A stretch of DNA of 33,237 nucleotides from Opitutales bacterium (GTDB taxonomy: Bacteria; Verrucomicrobiota; Verrucomicrobiia; Opitutales; Oceanipulchritudinaceae), in contig JAFIGG010000039.1 of NCBI GenBank assembly GCA_020831485.1, positions 1-33,237 of the forward strand. Direction: 5' to 3'. This document shows, piece after piece, positions 15,265 to 22,094 of this stretch. Under the pieces are notes generated by a model. It saw only the letters and a list, made by a program, of their open reading frames with translations, was not told where the DNA came from and searched no databases. Each line of letters opens with the position of its first letter. Positions within the stretch are counted from its first letter, which is position 1. A program made the translations under genes and the position numbers.

Positions 15265-15984
15265 ATGACTGAAACAAACTACACATCCTCCCGAATTGCT
15301 CAGCTCGCCATTGCGGAACGGCCGCAGGAACGGCTTGAGTCGAACGGGGCTGAAAGTCTTTCGGACGCGGAGTTGCTAGCGGTGCTGCTGCGCACGGGCA
15401 CTCAAAAGCAGGACATCCTGCAACTCTGCCGACGCATCATTGCGGAGGCCGGCTCCCTCAGTGGGCTACTGGCTTTTGACCTTCAGCGATTCAGAGAATT
15501 TGACGGCATTGGCCTGGTAAAAGGGCTGCAATTAATCGCTCTGGTTGAAATGGCACGCCGCATTCTCAGTCAGGGCCCAACTGTGAAGCCTCTGCTCGAC
15601 ACACCGGAGAAGGTTTTTCACTGGCTGCGCCCTCGCCTGCACGGTTTGGATGTCGAGCGCTTCTGGGTTCTCTGTCTCAACCGCAAGAACCGTCTCATTG
15701 CTGCCCGCGCAGTCACCAGCGGCACCGCTACCGCCAGCTTGGTCCACCCACGCGAGGTCTACCGCGAAGCCATCCGCCACAATTCCGCTGCCATCCTCTG
15801 CGCCCACAATCACCCCAGCGGCGACCCCGCTCCCAGCGCAGCCGACATTCAGGTCACCCGTGAACTGCGCAAAGCCGGTGAGACCCTGCAAATCGACTGT
15901 CTCGACCACATTATAATCGGCCAAACCGAACACGATCCACGCGGTATCGGCTACTACAGTTTCAATGAGTCGGGGTTGATTTGA
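15265..15984 (+). CDS. radC: RadC family JAB-domain protein
   Basis: The 239-residue protein has the two RadC parts. An N-terminal helix-hairpin-helix-like region reads LSDAELLAVLLRTGT and later FDGIGLVKGLQL. The C-terminal JAB/MPN metal site reads HNHPSGDPAPSAAD near residues 178-191. The His-Pro-Ser-Gly and Asp pattern predicts a zinc-dependent hydrolase fold. A role in DNA repair, as the old name claims, has been doubted and the true activity is unknown. It stands alone on the plus strand, divergent from the GT26 gene and followed by REP-like hairpins. No Shine-Dalgarno sequence is seen. Confidence 0.93.
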   Translation: MTETNYTSSRIAQLAIAERPQERLESNGAESLSDAELLAVLLRTGTQKQDILQLCRRIIAEAGSLSGLLAFDLQRFREFDGIGLVKGLQLIALVEMARRILSQGPTVKPLLDTPEKVFHWLRPRLHGLDVERFWVLCLNRKNRLIAARAVTSGTATASLVHPREVYREAIRHNSAAILCAHNHPSGDPAPSAADIQVTRELRKAGETLQIDCLDHIIIGQTEHDPRGIGYYSFNESGLI

Positions 15985-16016
15985 GGTGAACGAAGCCGGA
16001 CCTCTTTTGATTCGCG

Positions 16017-16113
16017 GCGCTCTCGGCGAGAGCGCCCTAGCTTGATTCGGGTTCAGATGGCGTTGGATCGGGCCCGTCTCGCCGAGACGGCCGCTGGCCG
16101 AAGGCGGGGCCCT
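16017..16113. repeat. Pair of REP-like GC-rich hairpins sharing a CCCTAGCT tail
   Basis: Hairpin 1 has arms GGCGCTCTC (16017-16025) and GAGAGCGCC (16029-16037). Hairpin 2 has arms CCGTCTC (16075-16081) and GAGACGG (16085-16091), within outer GGGCCC blocks at 16071-16076 and 16108-16113. Each is followed by CCCTAGCT and a nearby GATTC. The similar TCTCGGCGAGA-like cores and tails indicate two copies of one repeat family. They lie between convergent radC and vapC and could also stop transcription, though T-runs are missing. Confidence 0.7.
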
Positions 16114-16184
16114 AGCTGATGATTCAAAACGTGTCAAAGTTCGCCCTCCTGAGCAGGAAGGTAGAAGCGAAAGAAGGCCTTAGA

Positions 16185-16580
16185 CTACAACTGGAGCGTG
16201 ATATCTGCGGGACGGGCGGCTTTAATGGGCGAAAGCCTGTAATCGGAGAGATTACGGGTGACAATGACTTGCGCGCCAAAAAGTAGAGCGGTGGCGGTCT
16301 GCATGGCATCTTCGAGGTCGGAAAAGCCCAACTGCAGGGCTCTCTTCAATTCCGGCGTTCCCGCTCCGGGGACCACGCAAAAGTCAGTCAGTTCCTCAAT
16401 GAAGCCCCAAGCCCCGTCTTTGCTGAGATAATGGATATTTGCCAACCCATGCCAGGAAACCGCACATTTTCCCGGATGGGCTTCCGCCCAATCAAGGACG
16501 GCTGCACTGGCTTCAAAGTGCTCCTCGCGTTCCAGCAGCACATCCAGAAGAATGTCGGTATCCAGAAAAAGCCGCATCAT
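16185..16580 (-). CDS. PIN-domain toxin (VapC-like)
   Basis: The 131-residue protein starts RLFLDTDILLDVLLERE, the first PIN strand with the catalytic Asp, and has FSDLEDAMQTATA with further acidic residues and VTRNLSDY near the end. The order matches PIN ribonuclease toxins such as VapC. These cleave RNA, often initiator tRNA or rRNA, when free of antitoxin. Its ATGATG start overlaps the antitoxin TGA by 4 nt, the usual antitoxin-first arrangement. Met1 (16580) and Met2 (16577) are both possible starts. Target RNA is unknown. Confidence 0.88.
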   Translation of the reverse strand: MMRLFLDTDILLDVLLEREEHFEASAAVLDWAEAHPGKCAVSWHGLANIHYLSKDGAWGFIEELTDFCVVPGAGTPELKRALQLGFSDLEDAMQTATALLFGAQVIVTRNLSDYRLSPIKAARPADITLQL

Positions 16581-16822
16581 TGCTTGGACAGTTTGTATTT
16601 AGCGTGCAGGCGAGAGGAACGTTCGTCCGACGAAGGCTCCAGCTCCATCTTCCCTTTCCAACGCTCGGAGAAAGGAGTGGAAGATTTCGCAGACGACGGG
16701 CAGGCAGCCTCGGCCAGCAATTTTTCCACCAATGCGGAAAGGCTGATCCCCTGACGTCGCGCCACATCTTTGGCTCGATGAGAGACCTTGGGGTCAACAG
16801 TAAGAGTTACTCTAGTTTTCAT
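16577..16822 (-). CDS. Ribbon-helix-helix antitoxin, DUF6364-like (VapB role)
   Basis: From ATG 16822 the protein is 81 residues. MKTRVTLTVDPKV at the start is a ribbon strand, and AKDVARRQGISLSALVEKLLAEA forms the two helices of an RHH DNA-binding fold. The C-terminal 40 residues (SSTPFSERWKGKMELEP...) would wrap the toxin. The frame stays open to 16858 through a TTG, but that region carries the operator palindromes, so I prefer ATG 16822; ATG 16828 is an alternative. It should repress its own promoter together with the PIN toxin and neutralise the toxin. Confidence 0.85.
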   Translation of the reverse strand: MKTRVTLTVDPKVSHRAKDVARRQGISLSALVEKLLAEAACPSSAKSSTPFSERWKGKMELEPSSDERSSRLHAKYKLSKQ

Positions 16823-16858
16823 ACGCATACGTATATTAGATACGCATGCGTATTTCAA
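16821..16858 (-). promoter_or_regulatory. Promoter with twin palindromic operators for the toxin-antitoxin pair
   Basis: Two near-identical 14-bp boxes lie 19 bp apart: ATACGCATGCGTAT (16840-16853, perfect palindrome) and ATACGCATACGTAT (16821-16834, near-perfect). On the minus strand TTGAAA (16858-16853) is 17 bp from TATACG (16835-16830). One box fills the spacer, the other covers the -10 and the start codon. Transcription would begin at or near the ATG, giving a leaderless message under autorepression. Confidence 0.7.
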
Positions 16859-16942
16859 GTATTTTCAACGAAATGCAGCTATCCAAAACTCCAACATTCC
16901 ATCAATCCATCCAAACTCCCCCCCTGTTCGTCGAACCGGGCG

Positions 16943-17701
16943 CTACCCTATTTGTTCCTGAAGCTGCTTCAAGGCAAGCGAGGCCAGGGCGAAGCCGAGG
17001 GCGCCGGTGACGGTTGTGACGCTGCCGAGGCCGCCGTCGCAGTTCAGGCGGGTGGAGTCGCAGCTGACATCGTCGGGCAGTGGCCGGGGCAGTTCTTCGG
17101 AGAAGACACAGGGGATGTTGAACTTCTTGCCCTTGCGGGGGAACCCGTAGTGGACGCGCAGTTGTTTGCGGGTGACCATCAGCAGGCGGTCGTTGAAGCT
17201 CTTGGTCAGGTCGGCGGTGCGGATTGCGGTGGGGTCGGTGCGTCCACCACCGCTGCCACAGCTGACAACGGAAATGCCGCGTTCGCGGCAGGTTGCCAGC
17301 AAGTGACATTTTTGGAAATGACTGTCGATGGCATCGATCACCAGGTCGTAGCCCGGTGCCAGCAGGCGGTCGGATGTCGATTCGGTATAAAAAACCGGTT
17401 CGACAATCACCTCACACTGCGGATGGATTTCGCCAATGCGCTCCTTTAAGACCTCCGCTTTGAGTCGACCAATCGTCGACGACAAAGCCGGCAGCTGGCG
17501 GTTGATATTGGTCAGGCAAACCTCGTCGAGATCAATCAGGGTCATCTTCCCAATGCCGCTGCGGGCCAGAGCCTCGACCGTCCAGGAGCCGACACCTCCC
17601 AATCCAATCACAGCAATGCGACTGGCCTGAAAACGATCCAGAGCTGCCTGACCATAGAGGCGGGCGATGCCGCCGAAGCGCTGCGCGTGATCCTCAGGCA
17701 T
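16943..17701 (-). CDS. tcdA: tRNA threonylcarbamoyladenosine dehydratase TcdA (CsdL)
   Basis: A 252-residue E1-like (ThiF/MoeB) protein. IGLGGVGSWTVEALARSGIG is the ATP-binding glycine loop; LIDLDEVCLTNINRQ follows, as in TcdA. DAIDSHFQKCHLL and SCGSGGGRTDPT complete the family pattern. TcdA uses ATP to cyclise t6A to ct6A at position 37 of ANN-decoding tRNAs. The C-terminal part GGLGSVTTVTGALGFALAS is also typical. The start overlaps the carA stop by 8 nt, so carA and tcdA are probably cotranscribed. No csdA/csdE genes are adjacent. Confidence 0.92.
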   Translation of the reverse strand: MPEDHAQRFGGIARLYGQAALDRFQASRIAVIGLGGVGSWTVEALARSGIGKMTLIDLDEVCLTNINRQLPALSSTIGRLKAEVLKERIGEIHPQCEVIVEPVFYTESTSDRLLAPGYDLVIDAIDSHFQKCHLLATCRERGISVVSCGSGGGRTDPTAIRTADLTKSFNDRLLMVTRKQLRVHYGFPRKGKKFNIPCVFSEELPRPLPDDVSCDSTRLNCDGGLGSVTTVTGALGFALASLALKQLQEQIG

Positions 17702-18872
17702 TGCCCGAAGCCTTGCGGGCTTCGGCCCGTTTGGCGACCAGCTGGTAGAAGTGGTCGAAAAGCGGATCGCTGTCGTGCGGGCCAGGCGAGGCTTCCGGGT
17801 GATACTGGACGCTGAACACCGGCAAGCTTGCGTGGCGCAGGCCCGCGACGGTCTGGTCGTTCAGGTTCACTTCGGTTACGACCGCTCCGCAGCCCTCAAT
17901 GTCCTCACGGCGGGAGGCGAATCCGTGATTCTGGGCGGTAATGGATACAGCACCCGTCTCGAAATTCTTGACCGGCTGGTTAGCGCCACGGTGACCAAAC
18001 TTCAGCTTCATCGTCTTTGCACCCAAAGCATGACTGATGATCTGGTGCCCCATGCAGATGCCAAAAGTCGGGTAATCTTCGAGCAAATCAGCAATCGTCT
18101 TGTGCGCATAGGTCACGGCCGCCGGATCGCCCGGGCCGTTGGAGATGAACACGCCGTCTGGATTCAATTCCCTGATGCGCTCCGCTGAGGTATCGGCGGG
18201 AACAACCGTGACGTCCATACCGTGCTGACTGAGTTTCCGGAAAATATTGCGCTTGGCACCCATGTCAAAAGCGACCACCCGATAGCGCGTGCGCGGCTCT
18301 TCAGTTTTTCGGTGCAAGTGGGTGCCCTCGACGGTGAAAGGCTCCTGATCATTCTCCCAGTCGTAAATTTCCTTGCAGGTCACCTCACGCACATAGTCGA
18401 CACCGACCAGGCCCTCCCAGTCGCGAGCACGTCGCACTGCCTCTTCGTCGCTGATGTCCTCGGTGCTCAGGCAGGCTTTCAAGGCGCCATGCACACGGAT
18501 ACGCTTGGTCAAGGCACGGGTATCTATGCCACTGAGGCCGGGAATGTCGTTGGCCTTGAGGTAATCGTCCAGCGATTGACGGCTGCGCCAGTTACTCGCA
18601 ACCGGACTCAGGTCGCGCACAACAAATGCAGCTACCTTTGGTCCATCCGACTCTTCGTCGTCCGGGTTCACGCCGTAATTACCGATCTGGGAAGCCGTCA
18701 TCGTCACGATCTGACCGAAATATGAGGGATCCGTGAGAATCTCCTGGTATCCCGTCATCGACGTGTTGAAAACGGCCTCGCCGACCACGGTTTTCCCCGC
18801 GCCGAAAGCCAATCCGCGAAAGACAGTGCCGTCTTCCAATGCCAAAATACCTGTTTGCCGATTCATCATCAT
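17694..18872 (-). CDS. carA: Carbamoyl-phosphate synthase small subunit CarA
   Basis: The 392-residue protein has the CarA N-terminal domain (LALEDGTVFRG, TGYQEILTDPSY, GIDTRALTKRIR) and a class I glutamine amidotransferase domain. Catalytic Cys is in FGICMGHQ, and His-Glu in YHPEASPGPHDS. It releases ammonia from glutamine for carbamoyl phosphate, feeding pyrimidines and arginine, together with CarB, which is not in the window. The frame is open up to 18932, but the first 20 residues look unrelated to CarA. I chose the first Met of the MMMNRQTG run at 18872; the next two are also possible. Confidence 0.95.
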   Translation of the reverse strand: MMMNRQTGILALEDGTVFRGLAFGAGKTVVGEAVFNTSMTGYQEILTDPSYFGQIVTMTASQIGNYGVNPDDEESDGPKVAAFVVRDLSPVASNWRSRQSLDDYLKANDIPGLSGIDTRALTKRIRVHGALKACLSTEDISDEEAVRRARDWEGLVGVDYVREVTCKEIYDWENDQEPFTVEGTHLHRKTEEPRTRYRVVAFDMGAKRNIFRKLSQHGMDVTVVPADTSAERIRELNPDGVFISNGPGDPAAVTYAHKTIADLLEDYPTFGICMGHQIISHALGAKTMKLKFGHRGANQPVKNFETGAVSITAQNHGFASRREDIEGCGAVVTEVNLNDQTVAGLRHASLPVFSVQYHPEASPGPHDSDPLFDHFYQLVAKRAEARKASGNA

Positions 18873-18932
18873 TTGGGAGCCGCGATTTAAGTCCGCATTT
18901 CGCGGGCCGCAACAAAAATCCACCCAAAGCAC

Positions 18933-19829
18933 TCAATCGGCGAAAGCCTCAAGGTAAGCCTGGCGCTCACGCTCCGGCAAAGGCATCCAGTCTTCCGCCT
19001 CCAACCGGGAAAGCACCGTGTCCGATAACAGCACTTCAAGGAGCTTGCTGACCACTCCAGCGGCATCGCCGCCATCACGCCAATGCAAATAAAAAGGCAA
19101 GCGCATCGCATAATCCCCGAACAATACGTTTTCGGCGGATGGCGGGTAAGCCTGCTGCTCGGCATCCGGCGCAACCGCAAGCACCCGCAGGCCATCGCCA
19201 ACGACTGCAGACGGAATCAAGGCAATGCCACCTATTTCGTTACGCAACTGATTCAGGGCTGATGATGAGGAATCAAAGAACCGGACGTTGGAACGAGGTA
19301 CCCGCCCTTCCAGAGCATGCTGACTGAATATCTCGAAACTTAAGTGATCCCCGTGCCGGACCGCAAGCGGCTGAACTGGACGGCTGCGCCAGGCGCCTCC
19401 TTCGACGTATCGACCCCACTGGTCACCGCGTCCACCGTCTCCAAAAATCTCGCGCAACTGCCGATAATCGATGGTCTGCAGAGGGTTCGCCTCAGGGACT
19501 ACCACCCGAACCAGCTGAAAGGCATAGGCCATCGATTGAACTCCCTCGGTCGCTTCCGACACGTCCACCTGACCAACCACTATCAGGTCAACCTCAGCCC
19601 TCTCGAAGGCATTCTGCGCATGCACCGTCCCGGGCACCTGAACAGTGACCGTCAGTCCAGCTTCAGCCGCAGCAGTCTGAACAGCTTCCACCCATGCGGG
19701 CGGCATCAAATCACTCGCAGCGATCCGTAGCTCGCCCGCGGACAACTGAAATCCGAACGCCCAAAACAAAACAAGATTCGCGCCCCAACGCATACAGGGT
19801 AACCAAAGAGAAGCCATAAGGCCATCCAT
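18933..19829 (-). CDS. Periplasmic phosphate-binding-like (PstS/PBP) protein
   Basis: About 298 residues from ATG 19829. The N-terminus contains a hydrophobic stretch ([16 protein letters not shown]) that fits a signal peptide, then LRIAASD begins the mature domain. [42 protein letters not shown] resemble the PstS-like periplasmic binding domain. It could bind phosphate or another anion, or serve as a sensor; no ABC transporter genes are adjacent. Alternative starts are 19862, 19817 and 19793. The last would give the neatest signal peptide. The start region faces hpt. Confidence 0.75.
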   Translation of the reverse strand: MDGLMASLWLPCMRWGANLVLFWAFGFQLSAGELRIAASDLMPPAWVEAVQTAAAEAGLTVTVQVPGTVHAQNAFERAEVDLIVVGQVDVSEATEGVQSMAYAFQLVRVVVPEANPLQTIDYRQLREIFGDGGRGDQWGRYVEGGAWRSRPVQPLAVRHGDHLSFEIFSQHALEGRVPRSNVRFFDSSSSALNQLRNEIGGIALIPSAVVGDGLRVLAVAPDAEQQAYPPSAENVLFGDYAMRLPFYLHWRDGGDAAGVVSKLLEVLLSDTVLSRLEAEDWMPLPERERQAYLEAFAD

Positions 19830-19917
19830 CAAGGCTTCAGAAAGCTCCAGAGACAAGTGCATACTTTGCGGAAACGGGTTCCAGACATCGCAAAAACCCT
19901 ATTCAATTCCTTCAGGG

Positions 19918-19946
19918 TTGACACTCGAGCGGGCTTTGAAACTTAT
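19918..19946 (+). promoter_or_regulatory. Predicted sigma-70-type promoter of hpt
   Basis: A perfect TTGACA (19918-19923) is followed after 17 bp by ACTTAT (19941-19946). A start near 19953 fits the ATG at 19977 and argues against the longer frame opening at 19857. Confidence 0.55.
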
Positions 19947-19976
19947 CCAAGTGGTGAGACTACTAATCTAGAAGTT

Positions 19977-20531
19977 ATGCATCCCGATCTCCAGAAAGTC
20001 CTTGTCAGCCCCGAAGCCATCGAGTCGCGCATTCGGGCGCTGGGCCAGGCGATTACCAAAGCCTACGGGGATTGCGAGGAACTGACACTGATTGCAATTA
20101 TCAACGGCGCGGTTCCGTTCACCGCAGACCTGATGCGCCGCATCCAGTGCCCGCTCCGCTTCGACTGCATGCGGGTGGCCAGCTATCTGGACAGCGACTC
20201 GCCTCAGCAAGAACCCGAAATCGTCGATATGTTGCGGCTCGACCTGAAGGACCGCCACGTGCTGATCATCGATGATATTCTCGATACCGGCCACACCATG
20301 GCCAGGGTGCGCAAGGAAATCCAGCGCCTGAAACCGGCCTCACTTCGCTTCTGCGTGCTGCTGGAAAAGACCGGGCGCCGGGAGGTTGCGCTGAAGCCTG
20401 ACTTTGTAGGATTCAGTATCCCGGATGAGTTTGTGGTCGGCTACGGTCTGGACTTTGCCGAGCGTTATCGCGAGCTGCCCTGCATCGGCGTTCTCAAGCC
20501 CGAATGCCAGAACCCGCCAATGTGGCAGTGA
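19977..20531 (+). CDS. hpt: Hypoxanthine phosphoribosyltransferase
   Basis: The 184-residue protein has [15 protein letters not shown], the PRPP-binding loop of purine phosphoribosyltransferases. [19 protein letters not shown] and [20 protein letters not shown] are the HPRT-specific segments, the latter contacting the purine ring. It salvages hypoxanthine or guanine with PRPP to IMP or GMP. I chose ATG 19977 because a good promoter lies just upstream and HPRTs are about 180 residues. The 40 extra residues in the open frame are not HPRT-like. A terminator lies inside the convergent tatA. Confidence 0.93.
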   Translation: MHPDLQKVLVSPEAIESRIRALGQAITKAYGDCEELTLIAIINGAVPFTADLMRRIQCPLRFDCMRVASYLDSDSPQQEPEIVDMLRLDLKDRHVLIIDDILDTGHTMARVRKEIQRLKPASLRFCVLLEKTGRREVALKPDFVGFSIPDEFVVGYGLDFAERYRELPCIGVLKPECQNPPMWQ

Positions 20532-20538
20532 CAAAAGC

Positions 20539-20868
20539 TTACTTGGAGCCGCTGGTTTCCTGCGGCTTTTTAGCTTCTTCAGTTGTCGGGTCTTCCGGAT
20601 CCCGCTTCAGGCCTTCAGAGGCCTTGGGAGCAGACTCATCCTGCTGCTTCGGGTAAGGCTTGCTTGGATCTGCTGAATCCATGGCTTCCTTGAAGTCTTC
20701 CTGCACTTCCTGAGTCGCTTTCTTAAACTCCTTCATGGACTTACCCAGCCCTTTGGCCAGCTCAGGTAAGCGCTTTGCGCCAAAGAGGAGCAGAATAATC
20801 ACAAGGATGATCAGCAGCTCGGGACCACCGATCCCCTGAATAAAAGCAAGATTTGGATGGAAATTCAT
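20539..20868 (-). CDS. tatA: Sec-independent translocase protein TatA/TatE
   Basis: The 109-residue protein has one N-terminal membrane span ([22 protein letters not shown]), the FGAKRLPEL hinge and an amphipathic helix ([17 protein letters not shown]), the TatA layout. The rest is a charged, probably unstructured tail ([14 protein letters not shown]...). TatA forms the pore part of the twin-arginine system that exports folded proteins. tatB and tatC are not nearby, so this gene is separated from the rest. Its start lies only 23 bp from the divergent start at 20892. Confidence 0.93.
   Translation of the reverse strand: MNFHPNLAFIQGIGGPELLIILVIILLLFGAKRLPELAKGLGKSMKEFKKATQEVQEDFKEAMDSADPSKPYPKQQDESAPKASEGLKRDPEDPTTEEAKKPQETSGSK
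20547..20571 (+). terminator. Intrinsic terminator of hpt, inside tatA
   Basis: AGCCGC (20547-20552) and GCGGCT (20562-20567) form a stem with a 9-nt loop, ending in TTTTT (20567-20571). It lies 15 bp past the hpt stop, within the last codons of the opposite-strand tatA. Confidence 0.75.
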
Positions 20869-20891
20869 TAAGATCAAGATAGTTGTTTAGC

Positions 20892-22082
20892 ATGCCCATA
20901 CGCAAGGCATTTCTACTGGCCCTATTCCTGTTCATCGTCCTGACGCTGAGCTGGTTTCTGTTTTTCCTGAAATGGCGCGAATCGGTCGAGCGCTACGAAG
21001 CACCGGCTCAGGAACAACAGGAGCCCGGTTCCTCGTCCATGTACCATATGCCCGGCGGCGACCAACCGCCTACACGGAGCGACGGGCTTCCCCGCCCTCA
21101 CCTGGAGTCCACTGGCTTTGACTTCAGCGAGCTGGGCCTGCAAGCGCATGCTGCCGCAGTCAACGGCCCGGCGCTGGAAGCCCTGCGCACAGAACTTGAA
21201 GCCCTTGCGCTCGATGAAGCTCTGGCCCAGCTGCTCGCCTGGCTTGAGGCCGGAATCGACCTGCCTACCGGAATCTGGTTCGAGCTGGCGGCCAAGGGCA
21301 AGCTGGTGGGAGCTCCAAGCTTCAGAACCTTTGCCATCGATCAGCTCGCGCGCATGAGCCCGGAACTGGCCGCGGAGTATGCGCAAGCCGCCTTTCGCCG
21401 GGAGCTACCGGACTTCGCCGACGAATTTGCCCTGCAACTGCGCAACTTTGGCCGCTATGCCCTGGACAGGGATCCTTCCGCGCCGGAACAGCTGGAAACG
21501 CAGATGCAACGCCTCATCCTCAAGGCCGACTGGGTTCAAGCGCCCGGAGTCGGATTCCTCGAAGCATTTGACACCTGGGTGGCACTGGAGTCCACAGCCG
21601 CCCTGCCAACACTCACCGAATGGCTGGGCCACGGTCCGCAGGATCCGGTGCTCGGCCATGCTGCTTACCTTACTCTGGAACGACTGATTGACCGCAGTGG
21701 GGCGGAAACATTCAGCGAGCTCGCAGTCTGGACGGAAACCCCTCTCAGGGGTGATCCGGCCAAGCGCCGCGCCGCGCTCTGGGCACGTGCTCCGCTGGAG
21801 CAACCGGAGGGGGTCCAGCTCGCCGAAGTCTATCTGCTCAATCCCGCATTGACGCCCGCCGAGCGGAGGGCCTTCTATGCTCAGGTGCCTAACCTCCATT
21901 TCAGTCATTCCCATAACCTTTTGTCCGAGGGAGTTTACCCGGATGCCGCGACCATCCTCAGCCGTCTGCAGGCAAGCCGCGACCAGCTGGCAAACTGGCG
22001 GCAGGATAGCCGCTTCGCCGCCGACCAGGCAGCGATCGAAGAAGCCCTGCAACGCCTGCAAGGCGTTCTCGGCCAGCATTGA
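20892..22082 (+). CDS. Uncharacterised membrane-anchored helical protein
   Basis: I do not recognise this 396-residue protein. Residues 6-29 (FLLALFLFIVLTLSWFLFFLKW) form a single N-terminal span, probably an anchor with the rest outside the cytoplasm. Residues 36-75 are rich in Pro, Gln and Gly. The remainder is rich in Ala, Leu and Glu and looks all-helical, perhaps a TPR/HEAT-like solenoid. No catalytic motif or Cys pair stands out. ATG 20892 is better than the TTG at 20883. A copper-type P-ATPase begins 12 bp downstream on the same strand, so they are probably coexpressed, and a helper role is possible but unproven. Confidence 0.8.
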   Translation: MPIRKAFLLALFLFIVLTLSWFLFFLKWRESVERYEAPAQEQQEPGSSSMYHMPGGDQPPTRSDGLPRPHLESTGFDFSELGLQAHAAAVNGPALEALRTELEALALDEALAQLLAWLEAGIDLPTGIWFELAAKGKLVGAPSFRTFAIDQLARMSPELAAEYAQAAFRRELPDFADEFALQLRNFGRYALDRDPSAPEQLETQMQRLILKADWVQAPGVGFLEAFDTWVALESTAALPTLTEWLGHGPQDPVLGHAAYLTLERLIDRSGAETFSELAVWTETPLRGDPAKRRAALWARAPLEQPEGVQLAEVYLLNPALTPAERRAFYAQVPNLHFSHSHNLLSEGVYPDAATILSRLQASRDQLANWRQDSRFAADQAAIEEALQRLQGVLGQH

Positions 22083-22094
22083 AGTGTCCTCGCA

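Noticed and set aside
16439-17449. Plus-strand open frame of 336 codons opposite vapBC and tcdA
   Set aside because: It spans three well-supported minus-strand genes and their operator region and has no protein-like features.
19857-19976. N-terminal extension of hpt
   Set aside because: The open frame continues upstream, but it would start before the TTGACA promoter and the added residues are unlike phosphoribosyltransferases.
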